Positions 16,709-27,493 of a DNA stretch of 64,000 nucleotides are shown here, piece after piece. The notes below the pieces were generated by a model. That model saw nothing but the letters and a program-made list of their open reading frames with translations, ran no database searches and was not told the origin of the DNA. The position numbers and the translations under genes are program-made. Position 1 is the stretch's first letter; each line of letters starts with the position of its first letter. The DNA comes from Chromatiales bacterium (GTDB lineage Bacteria; Pseudomonadota; Gammaproteobacteria; SpSt-1174). The stretch lies in assembly GCA_014762505.1 (NCBI GenBank), contig JABURS010000043.1, forward strand, positions 124,001-188,000, read 5' to 3'.

Positions 16709-17752
16709 ATGCGGCACGGTGATATCTCATCGAGCAACGACACGGTCGGTGTGGCCGTCGTCAATTACAAGATGCCCCGCCTGCACACCCGCGCCGAAGT
16801 GCTGGACAATGCCCGCAACATCGCGGACATGGTCGTCGGCATGAAGCAGGGGCTGCCGGGGATGGACCTGGTGATCTTTCCCGAGTACTCCACCCACGGG
16901 ATCATGTACGATCCGAAGGAGATGTACGACACCGCCTCGACCATACCCGGCGAGGAGACCGAGATCTTCGCGGCCGCCTGCCGCAAGGCGAAGACCTGGG
17001 GGGTATTCTCCCTCACCGGCGAGCGTCACGAGGATCATCCGAACAAGGCGCCGTACAACACCCTGATCCTGATGAACGATCAGGGCGAGATCGTGCAGAA
17101 GTACCGCAAGATCATGCCCTGGTGCCCGGTGGAGGGCTGGTACCCGGGAGACAAGACCTACGTCAGCGAAGGGCCGAAAGGGCTCAAGGTCAGCCTCATC
17201 ATCTGCGACGACGGCAACTACCCGGAGATCTGGCGTGACTGTGCCATGCGTGGCGCCGAGCTGATCGTGCGCTGCCAGGGATACATGTACCCGTCCAAGG
17301 AACAGCAGGTGATCGTGGCCAAGGCCATGGCGTGGATGAACAACAGCTACGTGGCCGTGGCCAATGCCACCGGCTTCGATGGCGTGTATTCCTATTTCGG
17401 TCATTCGGCCATCGTCGGCTTCGATGGTCGCACGCTGGGCGAATGTGGCGAAGAGGACTACGGCATCCAGTATGCCGAGCTGTCCGTCTCGCAGATCCGC
17501 GATTTTCGCAAGAATGCCCAGTCGCAGAATCACCTGTTCAAGCTGCTGCATCGCGGCTACACGGGCAAGATCAATTCGGGCGAGGGCGATACCGGCGTGG
17601 CCGCCTGCCCCTACGAGTTCTACACCAAGTGGATCACCGACCCGGACGCGGCGTGCGAGGATGTCGAGGCCATCACGCGCAAGACGGTCGGCACCGCAGA
17701 GTGTCCCATCGAGGGCATTCCCAACGAGGACACGGCCTCCTCGCACCGCTAG
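16709..17752 (+). CDS. amiE: Aliphatic amidase
   Basis: AmiE hydrolyses short aliphatic amides such as acetamide and propionamide to the acid and ammonia. The 347-residue protein is very close to Pseudomonas AmiE from its first residues ([20 protein letters not shown]). It keeps the nitrilase-family catalytic triad Glu59, Lys134 and Cys166 ([22 protein letters not shown]). AGGAG lies upstream of the ATG. It sits 36 bases after urtE and seven before the VWA gene, so it probably belongs to the sigma-54-driven urt transcript. Confidence 0.96.
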   Translation: MRHGDISSSNDTVGVAVVNYKMPRLHTRAEVLDNARNIADMVVGMKQGLPGMDLVIFPEYSTHGIMYDPKEMYDTASTIPGEETEIFAAACRKAKTWGVFSLTGERHEDHPNKAPYNTLILMNDQGEIVQKYRKIMPWCPVEGWYPGDKTYVSEGPKGLKVSLIICDDGNYPEIWRDCAMRGAELIVRCQGYMYPSKEQQVIVAKAMAWMNNSYVAVANATGFDGVYSYFGHSAIVGFDGRTLGECGEEDYGIQYAELSVSQIRDFRKNAQSQNHLFKLLHRGYTGKINSGEGDTGVAACPYEFYTKWITDPDAACEDVEAITRKTVGTAECPIEGIPNEDTASSHR

Positions 17753-17758
17753 GAGACA

Positions 17759-19609
17759 GTGGCATGGGTCGGTGGGTTATCCCGCCGGCCCATGCCCGTC
17801 CGAGGCCGTGCCGGTCGTCCCGCCATGTCTGCCGTCCTGAGGCCGGACAAGTCCGTCGGTCACGGCCTTGCTACGGCAGGCGCCCCTGCCGATCCGCTGC
17901 GACGCGCCCGGCTCTTTCTCACGGCGCTCTGGGGTGGCCATCCCGGAGATGACCGGGTGCTGCCGATGGCGCTGCCCGCGCCCCGCCTGACCGAGGGGCG
18001 ACTCTATCTGTCGCCCACGGTGTCTGCCAATACCGCACGCGCGGCTGCGGCCCATGCCGGGGCACATCTGGCGTATTCCACACAGTGCTTCGACACGGCC
18101 GACCTGAAGGCCCGCCAGCGGGAGCTGATCGAGACGGTGGAGGACGCCCGTGTCGAGGCGCTCGCCAGCCGCGAGTTCCCGGGGCTGCGCCGCCTGTGGC
18201 ATGAGCAGCTTGGCGAGGTGGCGGTCGATGTGCAGGACTTCGACCATCTCCTGCACCGCCTGGCGGTTGCCCTGCTCCTGCCGGATCGCCACGACCCGAA
18301 TGCCTGGGTGGCCCGGGGGCAGCGTCTGTTCTACGCCGAGCCCGTCCGCTGGGAGGATCCCGGTTTCGCCCGCGAGCTGGGCCTGCTGCTGGCCAGCGAT
18401 CTGGGCCAGATGCGTATCGCCATGAACGAGGGACGCCCTTTTTCCGTGGCCGCCTACCGCGATGACAATACCCACCTGTGGACCACTGATCGGGCGCTTG
18501 CCCGCGAAGCAGGCAGCCCGCAGGCGGTGGATGCCATCGGTGTGCGGTCGGCGCGCCTGCGCGAGACGGATACGGGCGCGAGCCTCTCGCTGGTGGATGG
18601 TGCCCGCGCGGATACGGAGACGGGCTATGCCATCCAGCCCGTGACGGAGCAGGCCGCCCTCGAATACCGGGAGGGGGCGGAGGCGTCGCTGTCGACATCG
18701 GTACTCGCCTACCCCGAATGGGATTACCGCATCCAGCGCCTCAAGCAGGACTGGGTGCAGGTGCTGGACCGGCGCCCGTCGGCGAGGGCACCGGCCGTGG
18801 CCGAAGAGGTGCTGGGGCGTTACCGGTCGGTCATCGAGCGGCTGCACCGCCAGATCGCGGCCGTGCATCACCAGAGTCGCAGACGACTGCGTCGCCAGGT
18901 CGAGGGGGACGAGCTCGATCTCGACGGGGTCATCGAGAACCGGATCGCGATGCAGGGTGGCCAGACGCCGGATGGGCGGGTCTACATGCGGCATCACCTG
19001 CACTCCGAACAGGAGCTGGCGCTGCTGGTGTTGCTGGATCTCTCCGCGTCGACCCGGGACGCCTTGCGCGAGGCCCCCGAGCGCAGCGTGCTCGATGTCA
19101 CGCGCGAGGCGGCCATCGTGCTGGCCGACGCCCTGAGCCGGCTCGGTCATCGCTTTGCGATCCACGGGTTCAATTCCGACGGTCGTCAGGCGCTGCATTA
19201 CCAGCGGTTGCTGGATTTCGACGAGCCCTACGGGGCCGAACAGGTGGCGCGGCTCGGCGCCATGCAGGGCGAGTTCTCCACGCGCATGGGGGCGGCGATC
19301 CGTCACGCCACCCGCTGCCTGGCGGCGCAGCCGGCGGCACACCGCCTGCTGCTCGTCATCACCGACGGCGCACCCTCGGATATCGACGTGCACGACCCGC
19401 GCCTGCTCATCGAGGATGCCCACCATGCCGTGGTCGATGCCCTGGGTCATGACCTCCTGCCCTACTGCCTCAGTCTCGATGCCGAGGCCGATGCCTACGT
19501 CACCCACATCTTCGGCGCCCATCGCCATGCGGTGATGCAGCGCGTGACCGATCTGCCGCGCCATCTGCCGGAGGTGTATTTCCGGCTGGTCCGGCGCTAT
19601 CTGGGGTGA
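17759..19609 (+). CDS. NorD/CbbO-like VWA-domain protein
   Basis: This 616-residue protein resembles the NorD/CbbO group of MoxR-associated activators. A long N-terminal region precedes a C-terminal von Willebrand A domain (about 418-610) with an intact MIDAS motif DLSAS at 427-431 and a later TDG (ITDGAPSDID). Relatives work with a MoxR-type AAA+ ATPase (NorQ, CbbQ) to activate metalloenzymes, but no such ATPase gene lies in this window. It starts at GTG 17759, six bases after amiE; ATG 17825 is an alternative start. Its place between amiE and ureD suggests a link to amide or urea metabolism. Confidence 0.8.
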   Translation: MAWVGGLSRRPMPVRGRAGRPAMSAVLRPDKSVGHGLATAGAPADPLRRARLFLTALWGGHPGDDRVLPMALPAPRLTEGRLYLSPTVSANTARAAAAHAGAHLAYSTQCFDTADLKARQRELIETVEDARVEALASREFPGLRRLWHEQLGEVAVDVQDFDHLLHRLAVALLLPDRHDPNAWVARGQRLFYAEPVRWEDPGFARELGLLLASDLGQMRIAMNEGRPFSVAAYRDDNTHLWTTDRALAREAGSPQAVDAIGVRSARLRETDTGASLSLVDGARADTETGYAIQPVTEQAALEYREGAEASLSTSVLAYPEWDYRIQRLKQDWVQVLDRRPSARAPAVAEEVLGRYRSVIERLHRQIAAVHHQSRRRLRRQVEGDELDLDGVIENRIAMQGGQTPDGRVYMRHHLHSEQELALLVLLDLSASTRDALREAPERSVLDVTREAAIVLADALSRLGHRFAIHGFNSDGRQALHYQRLLDFDEPYGAEQVARLGAMQGEFSTRMGAAIRHATRCLAAQPAAHRLLLVITDGAPSDIDVHDPRLLIEDAHHAVVDALGHDLLPYCLSLDAEADAYVTHIFGAHRHAVMQRVTDLPRHLPEVYFRLVRRYLG

Positions 19610-19692
19610 CTAAGAGTCGCAGGTCGCGTGCTCGATGCCGGTGCGCGTGCGGGGCGCATGTCACGTAATGGTGCGCGATCGGGCGCCGCATC

Positions 19693-19709
19693 TGCGCCAG
19701 ACGGGTGCC
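19693..19709 (+). promoter_or_regulatory. Weak candidate NtrC site (ureD)
   Basis: TGCGCC-N5-GGTGCC matches TGCACC-N5-GGTGCA at 10 of 12 positions but is centred only 54 bases from the predicted start. Poorer candidates lie at 19629 and 19659. GGTGC is common in this GC-rich stretch, so the call is tentative. Confidence 0.35.
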
Positions 19710-19728
19710 CCGTGGTGATGGTGTGTGC

Positions 19729-19744
19729 TGGTACGCGCCTTGCA
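19729..19744 (+). promoter_or_regulatory. Sigma-54 promoter of ure operon
   Basis: TGGTACGCGCCTTGCA matches TGGCAC-N5-TTGCW with one change (T for C) and exact spacing. The start would be near 19755, which decides the ureD start codon. Confidence 0.8.
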
Positions 19745-19788
19745 TTGGGGCAGGTATGGAGGCGCTTTCCCTACAGGAGGTCGTGCCG

Positions 19789-20604
19789 GTGCGTCACTGG
19801 CGGGCGCGGCTGGAGGTCGACTTTGGCGTGCGGGCCGGGCGCACGGTACCGGTGCGTCGCGTGCACAGCGGACCGCTGGTCGTGCAGCGGCCGTTCTATC
19901 CCGAGGGCGGGGTCTGCCACCTGTACCTGCTGCACCCGCCCGGTGGGCTGGTGGGCGGCGATGCGCTGGAGGTCGGTCTGGCCGTGGCGCCGCAGGCCCA
20001 TGCGCTGGTCACCACACCCGGGGCGACCAAGTTCTATCGCAGCAACGGCCTGGAGGCCTCGCAGACGCAGCACCTGCGCGTGGGCAGCAACGCAGCGCTG
20101 GAGTGGCTGCCGCAGGAGACGATCGGTTTCGATGGTGCCAAGGCGCGTACGCACTGCCGCGTGGAACTCGAGGACGGTGCGCGCTTCATCGGCTGGGAGA
20201 CCCTGGTCCCTGGGCGCCCGGCGGGTGGACATCTGTTTCGCACCGGCTGTCTGCGCCAGCGCCTGGAGCTCTGGCGCGGGGACGAGCCGCTCGTCGTCGA
20301 TGCCTTGACCCTCGATGGCGACGGTGGGCTGCTGCACGCTGCCGCGGGACTGTCGGGCAGACGCTGTCTGGCCACCCTGCTTGCCACGCCGGTGACGCGC
20401 GAGCTGCTGGAGGCGGTGCGCACGCAGGTCGCCGCGCCCGACAGTGCGCAGCTTGGCATCACGCTCATCGACGACCTGCTGGTCTGCCGTTATCTCGGCG
20501 ACGAGGCACTGGCGGCGCGCGCGGTCTTCGAGCGGATCTGGGCGCTGCTGCGACCGGCCCTGCTGGGCCGTCCCGCCTGCACGCCGCGCATCTGGCGCAC
20601 CTGA
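19789..20604 (+). CDS. ureD: Urease accessory protein UreD
   Basis: UreD is the scaffold that binds apo-urease and, with UreF and UreG, delivers nickel. The protein shows [36 protein letters not shown] and [11 protein letters not shown], the UreD signatures. I prefer GTG 19789 (271 residues, beginning [12 protein letters not shown]): a perfect AGGAGG at 19775-19780 lies eight bases upstream, and the sigma-54 start near 19755 would leave no leader for the in-frame ATG at 19756 (282 residues). It is first of ureDABCEFG. Confidence 0.9.
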   Translation: MRHWRARLEVDFGVRAGRTVPVRRVHSGPLVVQRPFYPEGGVCHLYLLHPPGGLVGGDALEVGLAVAPQAHALVTTPGATKFYRSNGLEASQTQHLRVGSNAALEWLPQETIGFDGAKARTHCRVELEDGARFIGWETLVPGRPAGGHLFRTGCLRQRLELWRGDEPLVVDALTLDGDGGLLHAAAGLSGRRCLATLLATPVTRELLEAVRTQVAAPDSAQLGITLIDDLLVCRYLGDEALAARAVFERIWALLRPALLGRPACTPRIWRT

Positions 20605-20641
20605 GACATCCGATCAATTACGCAAGGCACGGAGACAGACG

Positions 20642-20944
20642 ATGGAACTCTCGCCAAGGGAAAAAGACAAGCTGGTGCTGTTCACGGCAGGCCTGCTGGC
20701 CGAGCGGCGCAAGGCGCGCGGGCTCAAGCTCAACTACCCGGAGGCGGTGGCCTTCATCTCCTGCGCCATCATGGAAGGTGCACGCGAGGGACGCAGTGTG
20801 GCCGAGCTCATGGGCTTTGGTGCCACGCTGCTCACTCGCGAGGACGTGATGGACGGGGTGCCGGAGATGATCGACGAGGTGCAGGTGGAGGCGACGTTTC
20901 CCGATGGCACCAAGCTCGTCACCGTGCACCAGCCCATCGTCTAG
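20642..20944 (+). CDS. ureA: Urease gamma subunit
   Basis: This 100-residue structural subunit of the nickel urease has the standard bacterial UreA length. It opens with [23 protein letters not shown] and contains [20 protein letters not shown] and the C-terminal [17 protein letters not shown]. It packs with UreB and UreC in the (abc)3 enzyme. ureB begins nine bases after the stop with AGGAGACG between. Confidence 0.97.
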   Translation: MELSPREKDKLVLFTAGLLAERRKARGLKLNYPEAVAFISCAIMEGAREGRSVAELMGFGATLLTREDVMDGVPEMIDEVQVEATFPDGTKLVTVHQPIV

Positions 20945-20953
20945 GAGACGCAG

Positions 20954-21270
20954 ATGATTCCCGGAGAACTGCTGCCGGCCGACGGCGAGATCGAACTCAA
21001 CGCGGGGCGCGATACGTGCCGCCTCACCGTGGCCAACACCGGCGACCGGCCCATCCAGGTCGGCTCGCATTACCACTTCTACGAGACCAATCCCGCCCTC
21101 GAGTTTGAACGCGAGGCGGCGCGCGGCTTTCGCCTGAACATCCCCGCCGGTACCGCGGTGCGTTTCGAGCCCGGGCAGTCGCGCGAGGTGGAACTCGTCG
21201 CCTACGCCGGCGCGCGCCGGGTGTACGGCTTTCGCGGCGCGGTGATGGGCGCACTCGAGGAGGGGGCATC

Positions 21271-21274
<4 letters not shown>
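20954..21274 (+). CDS. ureB: Urease beta subunit
   Basis: This 106-residue subunit has the family signatures [32 protein letters not shown] and [16 protein letters not shown]. It caps the active-site flap region of UreC in the assembled enzyme. Its last codons overlap the ureC start by four bases (ATGA), a sign of translational coupling. Confidence 0.97.
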
Positions 21275-22974
<1,700 letters not shown>

Positions 22975-22982
22975 GGCCGGCC

Positions 22983-23486
22983 ATGCTGCACATCCACGAA
23001 CGCATCGAGACACCGGACGAGACCCCTGCGCTCACCCTGACCCTGCCCTTCGACCAGCGGCAGAAGAGCCGCTTTCGCGCCACGCTCGACGATGGCAGCG
23101 AGGTGGCCGTGCAGCTGCCGCGCGGCACGGTGCTGCGCGGGGGTGACGTGCTGCGCGCGGCGGACGGCCGGCTCGTGAGCGTGCGTGCCGCCGACGAGGC
23201 GGTCTCCACGGTGGCGGCCGACGATGCACGTCTGCTGGCACGCGCGGCCTATCACCTGGGCAACCGGCACATGCCGCTGGAGGTCGGCGACGGCTGGCTG
23301 CGCTACCAGCACGATCACGTGCTGGACGACATGGTCGCCGCGCTCGGTCTCCTGGTGCGTTTCGAACAGGCCCCCTTCGAGCCCGAGGCCGGCGCCTACG
23401 CCGGTGGTCACGGTCATCACCACAGTCATCACCACGGCGGGCATCACGCGACACAGCATGAACATGGACACGCCCACGAGCACTAG
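22983..23486 (+). CDS. ureE: Urease nickel metallochaperone UreE
   Basis: UreE carries Ni to the urease assembly complex. The 167-residue protein has an N-terminal peptide-binding domain, a metal-binding domain with [12 protein letters not shown], and a His-rich tail (from about residue 144) holding more than ten histidines in [13 protein letters not shown] and HEHGHAHEH, typical of the nickel-storing UreE type. ATG 22983 follows the ureC stop closely; the frame is open upstream inside ureC but that part is not UreE. The tail overlaps the ureF start by 29 bases. Confidence 0.95.
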   Translation: MLHIHERIETPDETPALTLTLPFDQRQKSRFRATLDDGSEVAVQLPRGTVLRGGDVLRAADGRLVSVRAADEAVSTVAADDARLLARAAYHLGNRHMPLEVGDGWLRYQHDHVLDDMVAALGLLVRFEQAPFEPEAGAYAGGHGHHHSHHHGGHHATQHEHGHAHEH

Positions 23487-24141
23487 CCAGCTGCGCCTCT
23501 GGCAGCTGATCAGTCCCGCGCTGCCGGTGGGCGCCTATGCCTATTCCGGCGGGCTGGAATACGCCATCGACGCCGGCTGGGTGAGGACGCGTGAGGCCGT
23601 GCAGGACTGGATCGGCGTGCAGCTGCGCGAGGTGCAGGCGCGGCTCGACGTGCCCGTGTTCCTGCGTCTGCACGCCGCCTGCGCCGCGGGGGACGCGCCC
23701 GGCCAGCGCCGCTGGGACGCCCTGCTGCGCGCCAGTCGCGAGACCGCCGAGCTGCGCGCCGAGGATGCGCAGCTGGGGGCGGCGTTGCTGCGCCTGCTCG
23801 TGGACCTCGATATCCGGCCGGCGGCAGCACCCGATACGCCCGCGCCGACCTTTGCCCTGGCCTTCGCACTGGCAGCCGTGCACTGGGGCATCGAGGCACG
23901 CGCGGCGGCCGAAGGGCTGCTCTGGGCCTGGTGCGAGAACCAGGTGGCGGCGGCGGTCAAGCTCGTGCCCCTGGGCCAGACCGACGGGCAGCGCCTGCTG
24001 CTGGCCCTGAGCGGGGACATCGGCGCGGCCGTGACGCGCGGCCTGACCATCGAGGACGAGGCCATCGGCGCCTCGGCCCCCGGCGTGGCCCTGGCCAGCT
24101 CCCTGCACGAGACGCAATACACCCGCCTGTTCCGGTCCTGA
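23458..24141 (+). CDS. ureF: Urease accessory protein UreF
   Basis: This 227-residue all-helical accessory factor links UreD and UreG and acts in nickel insertion and GTPase gating. It shows [27 protein letters not shown] and [24 protein letters not shown], both UreF hallmarks. The start is ATG 23458 inside the ureE His-tail region; ATG 23464 two codons on is the alternative. The overlap suggests translational coupling. ureG follows after 40 bases. Confidence 0.94.
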   Translation: MNMDTPTSTSQLRLWQLISPALPVGAYAYSGGLEYAIDAGWVRTREAVQDWIGVQLREVQARLDVPVFLRLHAACAAGDAPGQRRWDALLRASRETAELRAEDAQLGAALLRLLVDLDIRPAAAPDTPAPTFALAFALAAVHWGIEARAAAEGLLWAWCENQVAAAVKLVPLGQTDGQRLLLALSGDIGAAVTRGLTIEDEAIGASAPGVALASSLHETQYTRLFRS

Positions 24142-24181
24142 CCGGCAGGCGCATGATCAGACACGGACAACGGAGCGAGAC

Positions 24182-24805
24182 ATGAACCCGGACAAGGCAC
24201 TGCGCGTGGGCATCGGCGGACCGGTGGGCTCGGGCAAGACGGCACTGGTCGAGGCCCTGTGCAAGGCCATGCGCGATCATTACCAGATCGCCGTGGTCAC
24301 CAACGACATCTACACCCAGGAGGACGCCCGGTTCCTGCAGCACCACGGCGCACTGGAGGAAGGGCGCATCATCGGCGTGGAGACCGGCGGCTGTCCGCAC
24401 ACGGCCATCCGCGAGGATGCCTCCATCAACCTCGCCGCCGTGGCCGAACTCAACCGGCGCTTCGCCGGCCTCGACGTGGTCTTCATCGAGAGCGGCGGCG
24501 ACAACCTGAGCGCCACCTTCAGTCCCGAGCTCTCCGATCTCACCATCTACGTCATCGACGTCTGCGCCGGCGACAAGATCCCGCGCAAGGGCGGGCCCGG
24601 CATCACCCGCTCCGACCTGCTGGTGATCAACAAGACCGAGCTCGCGCCCCATGTCGGGGCCTCGCTGGAGGTGATGGACCGCGATGCGCGCCGCATGCGC
24701 GGCGACAAACCCTTCGTCTTCGCCAACGTGCGCGACGGCCAGGGACTGCCGGCCATCATCGATTTCATCATCGAACAGGGCGTGCTGCCGCGTCGCGCCG
24801 CCTGA
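24182..24805 (+). CDS. ureG: Urease accessory GTPase UreG
   Basis: UreG is the SIMIBI-class GTPase that drives nickel transfer to urease. The 207-residue protein has the P-loop [15 protein letters not shown], the metal-binding CPH motif ([15 protein letters not shown]), switch residues in [16 protein letters not shown] and the base-recognition NKTEL. It is the last gene of the ure operon. Ten bases after its stop begins an NtrC-like dyad that belongs to the glnK promoter. Confidence 0.97.
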   Translation: MNPDKALRVGIGGPVGSGKTALVEALCKAMRDHYQIAVVTNDIYTQEDARFLQHHGALEEGRIIGVETGGCPHTAIREDASINLAAVAELNRRFAGLDVVFIESGGDNLSATFSPELSDLTIYVIDVCAGDKIPRKGGPGITRSDLLVINKTELAPHVGASLEVMDRDARRMRGDKPFVFANVRDGQGLPAIIDFIIEQGVLPRRAA

Positions 24806-24814
24806 GGGCAGACG

Positions 24815-24831
24815 CGCACCAGTCTGGTGCG
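24815..24831 (+). promoter_or_regulatory. NtrC-binding site upstream of glnK-amtB
   Basis: CGCACCAGTCTGGTGCG contains a perfect GCACCA-N3-TGGTGC dyad, 10 of 12 positions of the full NtrC consensus. It is centred near -130 from the glnK sigma-54 start. A weaker copy (24858-24874) lies four helical turns downstream. The same dyad could fold as an RNA hairpin after ureG but has no T-run. Confidence 0.75.
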
Positions 24832-24926
24832 CGCGTACGGTGCATGCGCCGGCATCGCGCACCGCGCTTGGGCAAAACGCCCCCTGATCACCGCATCGCG
24901 GGCCATTTTGCAGCGTGAATCACACA

Positions 24927-24942
24927 TGGCACGCATCCTGCA
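24927..24942 (+). promoter_or_regulatory. Sigma-54 promoter of glnK-amtB
   Basis: TGGCACGCATCCTGCA matches TGGCAC-N5-TTGCW with one mismatch. Transcription would start near 24953, 85 bases before glnK. Confidence 0.88.
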
Positions 24943-24962
24943 ATTTCTCCCATGACGCTTAA

Positions 24963-25376
<414 letters not shown>

Positions 25377-25405
25377 ACGAACTCTGGTTAGCGGAGGAAT
25401 CTAAC

Positions 25406-26677
25406 GTGGAAAACCAAATCTTCGAACTGCAATACGCACTCGATACCTTCTACTTCCTGGTATCGGGCGCCCTGGTCATGTGGATGGCCGCCGGCTTCGC
25501 CATGCTCGAATCCGGTCTGGTCCGCTCCAAGAGCACGACCGAGATCCTCACCAAGAACGTCGCGCTGTACTCCATCGCCTGCATCATGTACCTGATCGTT
25601 GGTTACGACATCATGTATGACGGCGGCTGGTTCGTCTCCAGCGCGGTGGTCGGCGACAGCTACGTCGCGGATACCCTGGCCGCCTCGGCCGAGGCCGGCT
25701 TCGACGGCGACTCGGTCTACTCCGGCGCCTCGGACTTCTTCTTCCAGGTGGTGTTCGTCGCCACGGCCATGTCCATCATCTCCGGTGCGGTGGCCGAGCG
25801 CATGAAGCTCTGGGCCTTCCTGCTGTTCGCGGTGGTCATGACCGGCTTCATCTATCCGATGGAAGGCGGCTGGACCTGGGGTGGCAATGACGTGTTCGGC
25901 ATGTTCAACCTGGGTGACGCCGGCTTCTCCGACTTCGCCGGTTCCGGCATCGTGCACATGGCCGGTGCGGCCGCCGCCCTGGCCGGTGTGCTGCTGCTGG
26001 GCGCCCGTAAAGGCAAGTACGGCCCGAACGGCGAGATCCACGCCATCCCCGGTGCCAACCTGCCGCTGGCGACCCTGGGTACCTTCATCCTGTGGATGGG
26101 CTGGTTCGGCTTCAACGGCGGTTCCGTGCTGAAGCTGGGTGACATCGCCTCCGCCAACGCCGTGGCCATGGTGTTCCTCAACACCAACGCCGCTGCCGCC
26201 GCCGGTGCCGTCGCCGCCCTGATCGTCGCCCGCCTGATGTTCGGCAAGGCCGACCTCACCATGACGCTGAACGGCGCCCTGGCCGGTCTGGTGGCGATCA
26301 CCGCCGAGCCCTCCACGCCCACCCCGCTGCTGGCCTCCGTCTTCGGTGCCGTCGCGGGTACCATCGTGGTGTTCTCCATCATCGCCCTGGACAAGCTCAA
26401 GATCGACGATCCGGTCGGTGCGATCTCGGTGCACGGTGTGGTGGGTCTGCTCGGCCTGCTGCTGGTGCCGCTCACCAACGACGGTGCCTCCTTCGGCGGC
26501 CAGATCCTCGGTGCGCTCACCATCTTCATCTGGGTGTTCGTGGCCTCCCTGATCGTCTGGTTCATCATCAAGATGATCATGGGTCTGCGCATCTCCGAGG
26601 AAGACGAGTACGCCGGTGCCGACTTCTCCGAATGCGGTATGGAAGCCTACCCGGAGTTCACCGGCAGCAAGAAGTAA
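25406..26677 (+). CDS. amtB: Ammonium transporter AmtB
   Basis: This 423-residue Amt/Rh channel has about 11-12 membrane helices. Conserved elements are GFAMLESGLVRSK, the first pore helix region with FFFQVVFVATAMSIISGAVAERMK, the twin pore histidines (GSGIVHMAGAAAAL and ISVHGVVGLLG) and GWFGFNGGS. The cytoplasmic tail (ISEEDEYAGADFSECGMEAYPEF) is the GlnK-binding type. The start is GTG 25406 with GCGGAGG upstream. There is no separate cleavable signal peptide, so the N-terminus may differ from E. coli AmtB. A terminator follows. Confidence 0.97.
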   Translation: MENQIFELQYALDTFYFLVSGALVMWMAAGFAMLESGLVRSKSTTEILTKNVALYSIACIMYLIVGYDIMYDGGWFVSSAVVGDSYVADTLAASAEAGFDGDSVYSGASDFFFQVVFVATAMSIISGAVAERMKLWAFLLFAVVMTGFIYPMEGGWTWGGNDVFGMFNLGDAGFSDFAGSGIVHMAGAAAALAGVLLLGARKGKYGPNGEIHAIPGANLPLATLGTFILWMGWFGFNGGSVLKLGDIASANAVAMVFLNTNAAAAAGAVAALIVARLMFGKADLTMTLNGALAGLVAITAEPSTPTPLLASVFGAVAGTIVVFSIIALDKLKIDDPVGAISVHGVVGLLGLLLVPLTNDGASFGGQILGALTIFIWVFVASLIVWFIIKMIMGLRISEEDEYAGADFSECGMEAYPEFTGSKK

Positions 26678-26706
26678 CATCTGCCTTGACCAAGGTAGTC
26701 AGCACA

Positions 26707-26736
26707 GACGGGCCCTTCGGGGCCCGTCTTCTTTTT
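26707..26736 (+). terminator. Rho-independent terminator after amtB
   Basis: GACGGGCCC and GGGCCCGTC (26707-26715, 26720-26728) pair over a TTCG tetraloop and are followed by TTCTTTTT. It closes the nitrogen island. Confidence 0.93.
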
Positions 26737-26815
26737 GGTTCGTTGTCCGTGGTTCGTTGTCCGTTGTAAAGGCGTAGGGCGCAAGCAAGGGGATGACGAA
26801 TGTCGGACAACGGAC
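26737..26815. repeat. Tandem 14-bp repeat with inverted arm
   Basis: GGTTCGTTGTCCGT occurs twice head to tail (26737-26750, 26751-26764). The 9-mer GTCCGTTGT (26759-26767) recurs inverted at 26807-26815. This looks like a dispersed intergenic palindromic repeat. The 212-base gap holds nothing else that I can see. Confidence 0.6.
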
Positions 26816-26889
26816 CACCCAGTTGCATCCCCCGACCCCAACCCGCTACCGTTGGCCTCTTCTCACTCCACGAGCCACCGCTGCACCAC

Positions 26890-27480
26890 ATGTTCAAGGC
26901 CATCGATCTGAAGACCGCCCTCTTCGGCCCCGTGAGCTTCGCGGTCGCGGCGGGCGAGTGCCTGGTGCTGCGCGGGCCGTCGGGGGCGGGCAAGTCGCAG
27001 CTGTTGCGGGCGCTGGCGGATCTCGATCCCAGCGAGGGCGAGGTGTGGCTGGAGGGCGTCGAGCGGCGGGCCATGCCGGTGACGGCCTGGCGGCGGGCGG
27101 TGGGTCTGCTGCCGGCCGAGGCGGCCTGGTGGCACGAGACCGTGGGTGCGCACTTCGCCGAGCCCGCGGCGGTGGATGTCGCGGCGCTGGGCTTCCGCCC
27201 GGGGGTGATGGACTGGGAGGTCACGCGTCTGTCCAGTGGCGAGCGCCAGCGACTGGCGCTGCTGCGGGTGCTCGCCAACCGGCCGCGCGTGCTGCTGCTG
27301 GATGAGCCCACCGCCAATCTGGACGACGACAACGCGGCGCGCGTGGAGGCGCTGGTGCGCACCTATCTCAAGGAACACGGCGCCTGTGCGCTGTGGGTGA
27401 GCCACGACCCGGCGGAGGTGCGGCGCATGGCCGACCAGGTGCTGGTGCTCGATGCCCGCGGCGAGGGCCAGGCGGCATGA
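26890..27480 (+). CDS. ABC transporter ATP-binding protein, FetA-like
   Basis: This ABC ATPase is paired with the FetB-like permease that follows, as in the E. coli FetAB (YbbLM) exporter linked to iron and oxidative stress. It has Walker A GPSGAGKSQLL, signature LSSGERQRLALLR, Walker B VLLLDEPTANLD and switch His in VSHDPAE. ATG 26890 (196 residues, MFKAIDLKTALFGP) begins at the normal family start. An in-frame ATG at 26800 with AAGGGG upstream would add 30 residues, but its first codons lie in a repeat and match no ABC domain. Confidence 0.85.
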   Translation: MFKAIDLKTALFGPVSFAVAAGECLVLRGPSGAGKSQLLRALADLDPSEGEVWLEGVERRAMPVTAWRRAVGLLPAEAAWWHETVGAHFAEPAAVDVAALGFRPGVMDWEVTRLSSGERQRLALLRVLANRPRVLLLDEPTANLDDDNAARVEALVRTYLKEHGACALWVSHDPAEVRRMADQVLVLDARGEGQAA

Positions 27481-27493
27481 GCGGGGTCGCGTC

